From Erpetoichthys calabaricus (taxonomy: Eukaryota; Chordata; Cladistia; Polypteriformes; Polypteridae): DNA of 64,000 bases. The stretch lies in NCBI RefSeq assembly GCF_900747795.2, contig NC_041395.2, forward strand, positions 171,857,064 through 171,921,063, read 5' to 3'. Under the pieces are notes generated by a model that saw only the letters and a list, made by a program, of their open reading frames with translations, did no database searches and had not been told where the DNA came from. A program made the translations under genes and the position numbers. Below, piece after piece: positions 1 to 11,938 of the stretch; position 1 is the stretch's first letter; every line of letters begins with the position of its first letter.

Positions 1-331
1 ACATTGGACAACAAAGAAGATCTTGATATGCCATTCGTATTAAAACATTTACAGTTTCCCATTAGAATAGCTTTTGCAAAGACAATTAACAAATCTCAGA
101 GCCAAACATTCGAAAAAGTTATTTTATTCAATAGTGAGAAAGAAACGAAATTCAATCATGGGCAGTTATACGTTGCATTGATACATATGTAACAATTCCC
201 ATGAAAATAAAAATCTGTTTAAATTTTACATCCGCATCCTCATACGCAAGTGGCAGAACCGCAAAGAGGCTAGTGTGTAGCACGGGCCAGGGGGTTGACG
301 AGCGAAGCTAGCAGGGGGCACAGCCCGCTAG
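1..331 (+). mobile_element. Helitron 3' end with helicase C-terminal remnant
   Basis: Positions 4-192 encode a peptide with FPIRIAFAKTINKSQSQTF followed by FNHGQLYVAL. This matches the last motifs of the PIF1-like helicase of Helitron Rep/Hel proteins (usually FPIRLAFAMTINKSQGQTF and HGQLYVA). About 100 bases on, a short GC-rich hairpin (the arms around GCAGGGGGC and GCCCGC) ends in CTAG at 328-331 followed by T, the usual Helitron 3' terminus. The element continues off the left edge, so its total length is unknown. The coding frame stops soon after the last motif, as is normal near the C terminus. Confidence 0.75.
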
Positions 332-934
332 TATATAATATTCACAAATGGGCAGAAATGTTAGAATAGATTGCATTGTTAATTTCTTTGTAGTTGGACC
401 ACAAATATTTGTAGCTTCTTCTTAGCTTTAAGTACTATGCCTGTTTAGGAGTCCCCACACTTAGACCTATGAGTACTGTAACTTCCAATCTGTTCTTTAG
501 TTCTCTTATATCAGGAAATTAGCTGCAAGCAGGGCTGAAATGTGAAAGGGTGGTAATAATATACAGGCTACTCAAAAGTCTTTTCATTGTCTTTTCATCT
601 TTGCCCGGGCTTCTTTGGAGGGTTTCACTTTTCCAAAATGGGTATCATAGAACTTTGAAGGCTAACCATGGCATGGCACCCTTTTCCAATGGGGTCAAAT
701 AAAATGTGGCCTAAAATATAATACTGAGGAAAAAAAATAATATGAGTTTTTCCATTATTGACTTCATTTAATGAAATTGGCCTTTAAAGATTTTGCAAGC
801 TGCAACTAGTAGTAACTGGTGCAAGGTTGAAACTATGACTGAACAGTGTACTATACTCACTATAGTCACTATAAGAGCATGGAAGATATTAACATTAACA
901 AAGAATTTAAAGATTCATGTATTGTGATAAGCGC
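332..934. other. Intergenic DNA, nothing recognised
   Basis: AT-rich unique-looking sequence with no long reading frame, no clear repeat and no RNA gene that I can see. Confidence 0.5.
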
Positions 935-1172
935 TTCACGGTGGCACAATGGGTAGCGCTGCTGCCTCGCAGTTAGGAGACCTGTGTTCACTTCCCGGGT
1001 CCGCCCTGTGTGGAGTTTGCATGTTCTCCCTGTGTCTGCATGGGTTTCCTACGGGTACTCTGGTTTCCTCCAAGACATGCATTGGCGATACTAAATTGTC
1101 CCTAGTGTGTGCTTGGTGTGTGTGCCCTGCGGTAGGCTGGCGCCCTGCCCGGGGTTTGTTTACTGCCTTAGT
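935..1172 (+). mobile_element. V-SINE-like tRNA-derived SINE
   Basis: It starts with the head CACGGTGGCACAATGGGTAG, has a B-box-like GTTCACTTCCCGG, and continues with the conserved central block GTTTGCATGTTCTCCCTGTG found across V-SINEs. It then runs through the usual tail region (CTAAATTGTCCCTAGTGTGT, GGCTGGCGCCCTGCC). It is 3'-truncated. Reading frames here are accidental. Confidence 0.8.
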
Positions 1173-2288
1173 CCGATTTAGTAAATGAGTGGATCTATGC
1201 TTTCATTACAGTAACCTGAAATCGTAATGCCCCATCAAACAACTGTTAAATAAACTAGACATCACTTCAAAAACCTGAAGAGGGCACTACTCACACAAAA
1301 TTGAGCTTTGAAAGATTCTTTCAGAATGAAAACACATTAACATGCATAAAAACAACAGTGGAGTCATTTAAATCATCAAATTTTTAGAATTTTTCCAACT
1401 TTTTAACTGAATCATTAAGGTGGTCACTGAACTATAATCTACATATCCTCCAATGACTTATTCATTTACAATCACAGAATGAAAACAAAAGTCAACCTTA
1501 ACATAGCACAAGTTGATCACAAGGTGTACTGTATACACAAGCACAGCCATACATATTCTGAACCACCAGTCTACTTATAAAATGTGTTTGGCCCCACTGA
1601 ATGTGGTATACAAAAATGAGTTTTGTCTTGTGTGATGGATTATAGTCAACAATAGACTCATTTGGTAACTTCAGTTTTTCTGATCCCAGAAACCCTAGTG
1701 ATCTTAAACTGAGAAGAACTCCACATCAGCTCACCAATGTGTGGAAAGGTGGAGAATGTAAGTGTTGACAGTCAGGGGCATCATGCAATTGACTATACAG
1801 TGTAAAATAAAAAGTCAGTCTTATATGTACAACACTGGTATTTAATAATAATAATAATTCATTACAGTTACTCCTGTCATTTATGCATATATCCACAATT
1901 TTGTAAAACTGTATACTAGTTGTTATTTATAATGATTATACGATAAGTGATATGATGCTGTGGCATTTTATTTAAAATTACTTGCATGGTATGTGGACTT
2001 TAATGTATATCTAATCTTGGGAATACAGGGTCATTATTGTGATATGTATAGAGCACAGGAAGATTCTTACTTGTTATGTGTTACCTTGGAGGCATAAAAT
2101 AATCATATTGCAATTGCCTGAACTATATTAAAAAGCAAGCTGCAATCTGCCTAGGCTTGAGGATTTTTGTTCAAACGGACCAAGATGACCTGTAAAATCA
2201 TCATTTGGAAATGTTATCTCAATCTATGCATACATTCTTTCATTTTTATGTAACTGTATAATATTAACTTTAGAATGAGCAGACAGGA
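1173..2288. other. Intergenic DNA, nothing recognised
   Basis: AT-rich, without coding potential or a clear repeat. Confidence 0.5.
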
Positions 2289-2312
2289 AGGATGGATGGA
2301 TGGATGGATGGA
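2289..2312. repeat. (GGAT)n microsatellite
   Basis: About six GGAT units. The same tetramer forms the tail of the V-SINEs here, so it may be all that remains of one. Confidence 0.85.
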
Positions 2313-4732
2313 GATTGCACAGATTAAGCAGAGCTATCCATCACCAGAAAAAGTAGTCAATTAACTGTGTATAACATCACAAAGTCTGGAACCACATGTT
2401 GCTTTTGGACATAAAGAACGACTTAGAAAAGAGAAAGAGAGAAATTAAAAGGGGTTAGAGAAAGGCTGTTTCCATTGGAGGAAGACACCTTCAGCCTGAC
2501 TGCTGATTTTAAACAACCTGCCCATGATGGCATTCACTTTTGACAGTGACGTTTCTTTTGCTGCGAATCTTAAGTAAGCAAAAGGGCATTTTAATTTAGG
2601 ACTATACATCCAGACTTTATTATCCTTTTGTAGTTTCTCTTATATTATCTTCTGCTGCTATTACAGTACTTTACTCTTAATAAATACTACTTTGCTGTTA
2701 CATTCCTTGCATATTTTGATGGAGATTGCCACTTTCATCCTCACAGATTTATCAGGCTCAGAGAGACACCTGAACAGAGGACAGCACGATTAAATGAACA
2801 CATCGTTGGCTGGTAAGTGGTAAGCATTAACCAAGGTGTATTAGCCATCATGGATCTATTCTCAGAGACGAAGTTATATCAGCCTTTAGGAGTATGTTAT
2901 ATCGGTGTGTTTGTGGTTCACTGAGGTGTGACAGGCTACGCAGGCACCACTCACAATCAATGCTTAAGTGGAAAGGATCTGTGTGTGTGTGTGCTATGCT
3001 TAGTGTGTGAGAGTGAAAATGAAGTTGTTTAGTTTCTCTCACTTCATGATAATAAAACATGCAATATATCACCACTCTCCGGCACCATGATTACAGAATA
3101 TAATAACTTTACCTCAAAATGCCTAATAAATACAATTTCTTGAATGTTTGCATATTCGCAAAATGGTATTGTTATATATACAATTCATAAATATTTTTAA
3201 ATCTATGCATACTTCATTAGGGTTACTACACTGACGGAATAGATCTATATTGTGAAATTTAAGGGTACAGGCTGATTTTTGTTGAATGTACAAATTAAGA
3301 CAAAACCTGGAAATTCACCTTAGTCATTTTCAAGCAGAAATTTGCTTTTTGACATGAGAGACATTTGCATGAAAAAAGCAGATTGTGCTGAGGAAAGAGT
3401 GGATTTCCACTCCAAAATTCTGTGAATTTGCACAAAGCAAAGCTGGTTTACACTCTACAGTGTGCTCCTAACTGGGAGGAGAATACATTTATCTCCAACA
3501 TTTTTCTTTTCTTCCAAATATGCAGTATATGAGGTAAAATAGATTTTTTGATCATCCCTCACTTAATATAAAACCTTTAGAACATGATCCTAGAATCTTA
3601 ACCCTCACCTGCTCCTGGATGACTTTGTGAAATATGTGTTCTTATGGCTAAAGACTATTTTACTAGGAACAACTTCACCAAGGCATTTTGGCTACTTTCA
3701 AAGCATACTGTATCTGAGGGGTCCGGTATTATCTAAATCAGTATGTAGGAGAAAGCAACACACAAACATGTTTGAAATCAAGCCCTTCATCATAATATTT
3801 GAAGGAGAATGTGTATAATTATCCTCTTCTGAGCCCTGAACCAGTTATTCTCCAGACTGAGAGTAAGTTTTACCCAACAAAAAATAAGAAACAATTGGAA
3901 CATAAATTGCATCATTCACTATCTGAATATGGAGAATAGACAAATAAAACTTAACATTCCAATTATATAAGTGATTAATTGCTATTAATCTTACTGAACT
4001 GAATTCCAGAGAGGATTCCATATCCAGAACTAATTCCAATGGATTCCATGAAATATCTGATAACAGTACCGAAGATCTATATAGAACTCCAGTGATTTAC
4101 CCATTAACATTTTTAGGAAAATGAAGGTGCTATCAAATAATGACCGCAAATAATGAAAGTAGAAATAATTATACAATGGAATGTTGGGCACAATCCAGTA
4201 ACAGTTAATTCCATTAAAATGCATGATATATCTCAGCAATCTAGGATGAAAATAAAACAACTCTAAATTAACTTACTTAACTGCACTGGATGGCAGCAGT
4301 TGATAAATGAAATTGAATTTAAGAGTCTGATCATGATTGGGGTTAAAGTAGCCAAGGTCATAACCAAGAGACTAAGGAACAAATAAAGCACAGGACATGA
4401 AACAGATTATTGTAATAAAACAAAGCGAGAGTGTCAATAACCAGAAATATAAGCATTTTGTCTGTGTTGACACACACACAAACAAAAATTATGTATGTTT
4501 TAATAGAATATTATATTAAAAGCTGCTATAGTCTCTTTCTCATGAAAACAAATACACACAGACAGTGGCCATATTATAGAGTGCACCTGGTCATGACGTA
4601 ATTATATTCTTCCAAACTTTCAGTCATGTGGCAGAAACATATTCACACACACACTTATATATACAGTATATATTGCTATATAGTAACTGCCAGTATTTGG
4701 TATATAATACAATGAGTACATGACACGTTTTT
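2313..4732. other. Intergenic DNA, nothing recognised
   Basis: No reading frame longer than about 75 codons, no repeat family recognised and no tRNA-like fold seen. The short frames have no recognisable motifs. Confidence 0.45.
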
Positions 4733-4880
<148 letters not shown>

Positions 4881-4886
4881 TAAAAT

Positions 4887-6368
4887 CAGGTCCATAAGTA
4901 TTTAGACAATTATATGATTTTCAGAATTTTGGCTCTGTATGATACCACAATAGATTTGAAACAAAGCAATCATTTTGAATGAAGTGTAGACTTTCAGCTT
5001 TATTTTAAGGGGTTTACCAAAAATATACTATGAGCCATTTAGGAATGACATCCATTTTTCTGTATAGCCTCCCCATTTCCAGGGGCTCAAAAGTATTTGG
5101 ACGTTTGACTGATAAGCTGTTCCATAGCCAGGTGGGAGCAGTTCCTTCATTATTTCATTAACTATTAAGCAGGTAAAAGTTCTGGAATTGATTCCAAGTA
5201 TGGAATTTGAAATTTGGAAACTGCTACTGTGAACTCTCAATATCAGGTCCAAAGAGCTGTCCATGCATGTAGAAACAGACCATCATTAGGCTGAGAAAAC
5301 AAAACAAACCCTTTAGAGAGATAGCAGAAACACGAGGAGTGGTCAAACCAACCATTTGGTACATTCTTAAAAAGAAGGAATGCAGTGGTGAACTCAACAA
5401 CATCAGAAGGTCTGAAAAACCACGTAAGACAACTATGCTGGATGATTGCAAAAGGTGCAAGGTGAAGAAGAACTGCTCACAACATTTAGCCAAACTAAGA
5501 ACTCTTGATTGTAGACTTTGGTAATTATAGTCTGCTTCCTGGAGAGTGAAGACTTCATGAAATTAAAGACAGAGGGTTAACCAAAAGGTGCAAACCACTG
5601 GTAAACTGCAAACAAAGGAAGGGCAGATTAGACTTTGCTAGAAAATATTTTTAAAAGCCTGTCCAGTTCTGAAACAATTTTCTATGAACAAAGGAAGCTA
5701 AGATCAATATATACCAGAATGTTGGAAATAGAAGAGTACAGAGAACAGAAGGAATGGCTCATGGAGGCAGTTTTATGGAATGAGCATACAAGGCTGCAAA
5801 TGGAAGTCAGTCACTAGTGTTTATTGATGATAGGACTTTTGGCAGAAGTAACAGGATGAATTCTGAAGTGTACAGGGATATATAATAGCTACTCAGATTC
5901 AGCAAAATGCTAAAAAAACTGATTGGACAATACTTCAAAGTACAGATGCACAATGAACTAAAACATATTGCGAAAGCAAATCAAGTGCTTTTTAAAGCAA
6001 GGAAATGAAACATTCTTCAATGGCCAAGTCAATCAACTGATCTCAACCCAGTTAAACATGCATTTCACTTGCTGAAGACAAAACTGATGGCAGAAAGTCC
6101 AACAAACAAGCAGCAACTGAAAACAGCTACAGTAATGAACTGGCAATGCATTACTAGTGTAGACACCAAGCACTTGGAGATGGCCACCTGTACCAGACTT
6201 CAGTCAGTAATTGACTGTAAAGGATTTTCAACCAAATATTGAAAATGATCATTATATTTATGATTATGTTAGTTTGTCTGAACACTTTTGAGCCCCTGAA
6301 AATTGGAGAACCATGTACAAAATTATCTGTCTTTTGTAAACAGCTCATACAATTTTTACTATATATAT
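4887..6368 (+). mobile_element. Tc1-like transposon relic, decayed
   Basis: The translated sequence keeps pieces of a Tc1-type transposase. Around 5597 there is PLVNCKQRKGRLDFARKY. Around 6020-6130 there is WPSQSTDLNPV followed by HAFHLLKTKL and PTNKQQLKTA. Near 6195-6240 the C terminus reads RLQSVIDCKGFSTKY then a stop. The flanks form a long inverted repeat: about 5015-5105 pairs with about 6268-6358, sharing GGGGCTCAAAAGT and its complement. The frame is broken by many stops and shifts, so it is old. The outer part of the right inverted repeat is missing where the palindromic element at 6371 begins, which suggests that element inserted later. Confidence 0.75.
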
Positions 6369-6370
6369 TA

Positions 6371-7917
6371 TGGGGTGCCAAACAGGCAAATATAATGATT
6401 TTCTGAATATATAACACCAAAGCCTGATTATATAAAGTCAGTGTCGAAATATATAAAGTCATTTCTGAATATATAAAGTCGGCGTCGGAATATATAAAGT
6501 CAGTGTCGAAATATATAAAGTCATTCCTGAATATATAAAGTCAGCGTCGGAATATGTAAAGTAAAAACTTGAATATATAAAGTCAGTATCAGAATATATA
6601 ACATCAAAACTTGAATATATAAAGTCAGTGTCAGAATATATAAAGTCATTCCTGATTATATATAACGTCAAAGCCTTATTATATAAAGTCAACGTCGGAA
6701 TATATAAAGTCATTTTTGAATACATAAAGTCAGCGTTAGAATATATAAAATCATTCCCGAATATATAAAGTAAAAACTTGAATATATAAAGTCAGCTTTG
6801 GAATATATAAAATCATTCCTGAATATATAAAATTAGGACAATCCACAAATAAAATGGTCTAGTTCCATCAAATATTCTCTAATTTCCGTGCTTGTCATTT
6901 CACTCGTACTAGTGAAAGGTAAACTTCAGCAGAAGCCACTCGATCGGGATTGTAGGGTTCGTCCAAAAATGCGCCCATACAAAAAGAATAAATAAATATT
7001 GTGTTCAAAATGCCAGGCACATACATCATTTTGAATACATTAACTGAACATCCATCCATCCATTTTCCAACCTGCTGAATCCGAACACAGGGTCACGGGG
7101 GTCTGCTGTAGCCAATCCCAGCCAACACAGGGCACAAGGCAGGAACCAGTCCCGGGCAGGGTGCCAACCCACCGCAGGACACACACAAACATGCCCACAC
7201 ACCAAGCACACACTAGGGCCAATTTAGAATCGCCAATCCACCTAACCTGCATGTCTTTGGACTGTGGGAGGAAACCGGAGCGCCCGGAGGAAACCCATGC
7301 AGACACGGGGAGAACATGCAAACTCCACAAGCGAACCCAGGTCCCCAGGTCTCCCAACTGCGAGGCAGCAGCACTACTCACTGCGTCACCGTGCCGCCCT
7401 TTTTATATATAATCTTTTTTTTTTCCTGAAGAAGTGTTTGTTAACTTATTTCATTACGTTGTATTAGAAACTCATTGAGTTTACTAAAAATGTGCCTGAG
7501 TCGTTTCAAGCAATATCAATATAATCTGATTTTAAATTTATATATTCAGGAATGAGTTTATATATTCCGACGTGGAGTTTATATAATCAGGAATGACTTT
7601 ATATATTCCAACACTGACTTTATATATTCGGGAATGACTTTATATATTCCGACATTGACTTTATATATTCAGGAATGACTTTATGTATTCTGACACTGAC
7701 TTTATATATTCAGGAATGACTATATATACTCTGATGCTGACTTTATATATTCAGAAACAAGTGTTGACTTTATATATTCCGACGATGACTTTATATATTC
7801 AAGTTTTGACTTTATATATTCCGACGCTGACTTTATAAATTCAAGTTTTGACTTTATATATTCTGACACTGACCTTATATATTCAAAAAATCATTGCATT
7901 TGCCTGTTTGGCACCCC

Positions 7918-7918
<1 letters not shown>
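6371..7918. mobile_element. Palindromic foldback element (MITE-like) with arms of 20/21-bp repeats
   Basis: The ends are near-perfect inverted repeats: TGGGGTGCCAAACAGGCAAA on the left and its complement on the right, each flanked by TA, which fits a TA target duplication. Inward of these, both arms are tandem arrays: the left runs to about 6840 and the right starts about 7540. In the right arm a 20-bp unit (TATATTCAGGAATGACTTTA) alternates with a 21-bp unit (like TATATTCCGACACTGACTTTA). The left arm holds the complement of the same alternation, with about 20 units, against about 17 on the right. No transposase is visible, so it would be non-autonomous. The core is unique sequence interrupted by a SINE at 7051-7400. 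The tyrosine-rich reading frames in the arms are by-products of the repeats. Confidence 0.8.
7051..7400 (-). mobile_element. V-SINE-like SINE, near full length
   Basis: Reading the minus strand gives the whole family structure. There is a tRNA-like head with the GGCGGCACGGTGACGCAGTG start, a B box, the conserved central block ending in CCACAGTCCAAAGACATGCA, and a tail of GGATGGATGGATG. It sits inside the palindromic element and is the best-preserved SINE of the window, so it may be among the younger insertions. Confidence 0.85.
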
Positions 7919-7961
<43 letters not shown>

Positions 7962-8169
7962 CATATACATATACACACACATACATACATTCACACCATA
8001 GATAAATGGGCAAGATGTTTAGTTGTTTGACCAGTCATTAGAATGATCTAGCAACTTAGACTGTGATATGATCAGATTTTCAACATCAAAACAATGATTA
8101 CTTTCTCAGGATTTTCGTAGACTACAATACCTAGAGGTTACGGACATTCAGGTCAGGTCAGGTTAGGAA
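7919..8169. repeat. (TA)n microsatellite and short spacer
   Basis: About 7919-7957 is a TA run passing into mixed TACA/CACA, followed by about 170 bases of unique sequence before the LINE relic. Confidence 0.8.
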
Positions 8170-10395
8170 GCATGCACTATTACAGTGCGTTACCACACTC
8201 AACACATGATGAAACAGCTCAGGATTCTGGTTGGCAATCACCAAGGCAGACACGTGGTCAAGTCCCACCCCACCAACCCCCCCTAAATGGCCATCTTTCT
8301 GTGGCAGCCAGGTGTCACATGGGCATTCCCCTTGGCCTGGTCCAGCTGCTCAGTCCTCATTGCTGCAAGCTGGATCACACTCAGGGAATACTACCACATG
8401 ACCGTAATGCTGTAACTGACGCTCGTTTACAATGCAGGTAATGTGCCTCATTTGGGACTCCATGAGCAACCACTCATTTGATACAAAGTCAAACCAGCGG
8501 TACTCAAGGATTCTCACAAGAGACACAGTACCAAAGGAGCCCAGTCTTCATCTCAGGTCACTGGATAGCATCCATGTCTTGTAACCATATAACAAAACAG
8601 GGAGCACCAGGACTCTAAGAACTTGCACCTTTGTTCTTTTGCAAAGATATCAGGAGTATCACACACTCATTTCCAGCGACCTCATGACCCCCCCAGAAAC
8701 CCCACTCTCCCAATCCGTCTACTGACTTCATACGAAGAATCACCAGAGACATGAATGTCACTGGTGAGGTGCGTAAACCTCTTGATGATGTTGACATTCT
8801 CTCCACAGATGAACACACTGCTGATGGCGGAGCCCAAGAGGTCATTAAAGGCATGGATCTTGGTTTTTATCCAGGACACTTGCAAGCCCTGAAACTCAAG
8901 ACTCCTCACCTAGTCTCTCGAGAGACCCAACCAGAGGCTCTATTGACTCTGCAAAGATCATAGCATTTTCGGCAAAATTAAGATCAGTGAATCTTTTTTC
9001 ATCAACAGATGCCCCACAGCCACTGAACTCAAAAACCCTGTCCAACATCCAGTCCATGCAAGCACTGAAAAGAGAAAGAGAACACACCCCCTACAAACCC
9101 CAGAATCAACTAGGAAAAATGCAGAGGTTCTGCCTCCACTCTGCACAGCACTCACAGAACCAGTGTACTGGATACCACAGATCCCTGCAGCCTTCCCTGC
9201 TCACAGCTGGTTTATCACCAATCTCAGTGAGATTGGGAGGTTCACAGCTAATTGGATGGTCAGCCTCTAGAACCGTGGACCCAGAGATATCCATTGTCCT
9301 AGCCAGATGATCAGTTTTAAACAGCTGCTAAAAGTAGCCAACCCAGCAGATCACAGCGTCATCCATAAGGACCATTCCATCACCCATCCTGACTGTGATT
9401 CTCCAAGGAACATATTCATGTGAATAATGCTTCAATTCCTCACTAAGCAGGAGGGTCACTAGACCAAAGATAGTGTGTCACTTGCTCACAGATTCCTCTA
9501 ACAAATGCCTCCTTATCTGCCCTCAGAGCCTTCACAGCTGTCTTCTTCAGAGGCCGGTACAGACTTGAGTTGTCATCAAGCCATGCATTGCGACTACTCT
9601 CAAAGATATCCAGGGTACACTGTAAGATGAAACACCTCCTTCTGGGCACACTGGTAACACCAATACAACCCTCAGCAACCTTCAGGGTCTTGTCACAGAA
9701 AGTCTCCCACATCACATTCCAATCAGCAGCCGAACCCAAGTCTGTAAGTTCCTGAACAAACTATGTGCAACTTCATTAGAAAGAGCCTGATCTTGGAGTT
9801 TGGCCAGGATTCAGCCTCATTCTCCAAGTAGCAACAGAGTAGCAACAACAAGTTTGTGGTCAGAATTCAGAAGCTGGACACTTCTGTAGACCCTGCAGTT
9901 CTGTAGGAGCCACCAGCGTCAGCCCACGAAGATGTGATCAATCTGCTTCACCACACCACCATTACTGAAGTACCAGGTCCAATGATGTGGCTTAGAACGC
10001 TGGAACCAGGATCTAGCGAGCTGGAGCCTCTGACCTTTTGCAAAGTCAAGGAACATGGAGCCATTTTCACCACAGTCGGCAGACCCATGGGGACTAACAC
10101 AATCTTCATTGCCAGTCAGTGCCAGTGATCACTTTGAAGTCACTAATGACCAGAGGAGTGTCTCCTCACCATCACCCATAAACCACAGAGTGAAGTTATG
10201 AATAAAATGTCTCCCACACTGAGATATCACTCAGCACAGTGGAGCATACACTGAGACAACAGACAGACCACACAAAGGGTGCCTTAATCTGAGTCTCACA
10301 ATACGCTCATTGAAAGGAGTGACATTGGACACCATCGGAAGAAGCCAATCCGCTACAACAACAGTATGACAGCCATCAGAAGAGAAAAAAAAAAA
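8170..10395 (-). mobile_element. LINE (non-LTR retrotransposon) relic with internal deletion
   Basis: On the minus strand the order is that of an endonuclease-type LINE. At about 10350-10200 there is an endonuclease remnant with SVYAP. About 10140-9900 resembles the GDFN-to-DHI endonuclease half. At 9739-9443 a linker reads WETFCDKTLKVAEGCIG and ends with a DKEAFVRGICE-like block. At about 9130-8670 is the second half of the reverse transcriptase: SAFFLVDSGVCRGCVL, then CMDWMLDRVFEFSGCGASVD, where AENA stands in for the catalytic ADDA. At about 8600-8300 the C-terminal domain includes YRWFDFVSNEWLL and RQLQHYGHV. Between about 9200 and 9130 the reading jumps from the region before the palm straight to the GVRQGC motif, so roughly a hundred or more residues of the polymerase core seem deleted. 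Many stops are present. Clade not assigned. Confidence 0.75.
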
Positions 10396-10810
10396 AGATT
10401 TTTGTGCAATAAAAAAAAAAAAAAAAACAGTAAATGACTGTGTTAATGGTTAATTATAGAGGTCAGACAAAATGACATAATTAACAGCTTGTGCAGTGCA
10501 GAAGCAATACCTGAATGAAACATGCATTGGACCTTGAGGCAGATGGGCTACAACAGCAGACACCCACACCAGGTTCCAGTCCCTTCAGATAAAAATTCTG
10601 GATTACTGACGGTTATCTGGTGTGAAAAACCTGAATTCCTGCGGTCATGTGTTCAAGGTACAAGCTAGTGGTGGTAGTTTAGGCTTTAGCTGCTCCAAAG
10701 TTTTAATGTTAGCAGACATGTACTGCCTATGGTATGACTGGATCAATTAATAGTAAATTTAAATAGAACCGATTTAAAATAACTCCTTCTGAAGGGTAGA
10801 AATTACTTAC

Positions 10811-11374
10811 TTCCCACTTGTCCTCATTCCGTCTTAGCGCTTCCAAAATTTCTTTCAGCATTCTAAGAATGTCCTCACGGAAGGTGTCCATTTCAAGACA
10901 TCGCTGCTCATGCTTGAGGCTTTTCATTTCTGAGTAGATAGTACTAGTCACACAATCTTGACGCTGCTCTTTGACACCATGGATCTCTTCTCGAAGTTGG
11001 CAGTTGGCGCTCTTTATCTCACAAATGTCTGCCTCCCTCCTGCGCAGCTCTTTATTAAGTTTCTTGAGATCATCTTTTGTTTCACGCAGCTGTGCCTTCA
11101 AGTAACCCACATCTGACTCATTAACACGGAGTTGGCATATCAGCTTCCACATCTGGTCAGTGACAGTTGAAATCCTGTTGGCTAATTGTTGCCGACTTCC
11201 CCCGAGGCTGTACAATCTAAATGCCATGCAAACCCCAGAAATAAGCAGCAGGATGTTTAGCACCAATGAGCCTCCAAGAAATAAGTCAGGCACCACCGTT
11301 ACCTCTGGAAGAGGTCGTGATTGTGACCCCAGTAATGGGAAGCCATGGCTGAAAAGATCGAATATAGTGCTCAT
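10811..11374 (-). CDS. Putative exon of an unrecognised membrane-anchored coiled-coil protein
   Basis: An open frame on the minus strand begins at the ATG at 11374 (MSTIFDLFSHGF) and stays open for 188 codons to a strong splice donor. The exon ends GAA before GTAAGT (minus-strand intron start 10810), phase 0. Residues about 31-52 (LFLGGSLVLNILLLISGVCM and on) form one transmembrane or signal-anchor segment. Residues about 62-185 are rich in K, E, R, Q and L with heptad-like spacing (QLRETKDDLKKLNKELRRRE), predicting a long coiled coil facing one side of the membrane. Beyond the donor the frame runs only into intron. Downstream exons should lie at lower coordinates, in or beyond the LINE-filled region, and I could not place them. 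A longer frame upstream of the ATG exists but has no ATG. I do not recognise the family and infer no function. The length of the frame and the donor make chance unlikely. Confidence 0.55.
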
Positions 11375-11812
11375 TCCCAAGAAGCTTCTATGTTGCGTAC
11401 TCAAGCCTATGCCTGTCTATCACGGGAAGGAAGCACACTCAGCACAACTCACTGAACAATGGCCAGTGTCATACTCTCACTCAGCTGAAATAGTCTGACT
11501 GGTAGGAAACAACGCGAGATGTGATATGGCCAGAAACTGCATTATCCTTAAAGAACCATAGCATATAATGTTCTGTTTGGGCCTAATATGATCGGATGGT
11601 TGTTGTGTAAAACACACAGTCTTTCCTTGAGAAAACATTATTTTTTAGTTTGTCAAAATATTTGGTAGGAGTTCACTGTTCATTACATTTCTGTAATTCA
11701 GTATTGCCAGTTTATCACCGTTATTCACTCTGTTAAGTCTTAAGCTTTCAGAGTAAGAAAAATAATATCAGAAATAATAAAGTTCCCCGTTGGACAAATA
11801 AAGTTTTGTCTA
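11375..11812. other. Upstream region of the coiled-coil exon, nothing recognised
   Basis: Would hold the 5' UTR or promoter of the minus-strand gene. No CpG enrichment and no clear core promoter element is seen. Confidence 0.4.
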
Positions 11813-11824
11813 TCAATCTATTAT

Positions 11825-11927
11825 ACCCCATATAACACATGGTCACGGGGGTCTGCTGGAGCCAATCCTAGCCAACACAGGGCACAAGGCAGGAACAAAC
11901 TCTGGGCAGGGCGCCAGCCCACCGCAG
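11825..11927 (-). mobile_element. 5'-truncated V-SINE fragment with 12-bp target duplications
   Basis: The minus strand carries only the tail of the SINE (GGCTGGCGCCCTGCCC to GACCCCCGTGACC). It is bracketed by identical copies of TCAATCTATTAT at 11813-11824 and 11928-11939, the expected mark of LINE-driven insertion. Confidence 0.75.
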
Positions 11928-11938
11928 TCAATCTATTA

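Noticed and set aside
949-1188. Cys- and Val-rich frame of 79 codons
   Set aside because: It lies within a V-SINE; the same peptide type recurs in every SINE copy (7040-7381, 43919-44155).
6154-6725. Overlapping minus-strand frames of 88-102 codons rich in Tyr, Ile and Thr (repeated LYIPTLTLY-type units)
   Set aside because: They are translations of the 20/21-bp tandem units of the foldback element. The periodicity explains the absence of stops; there is no start or gene context.
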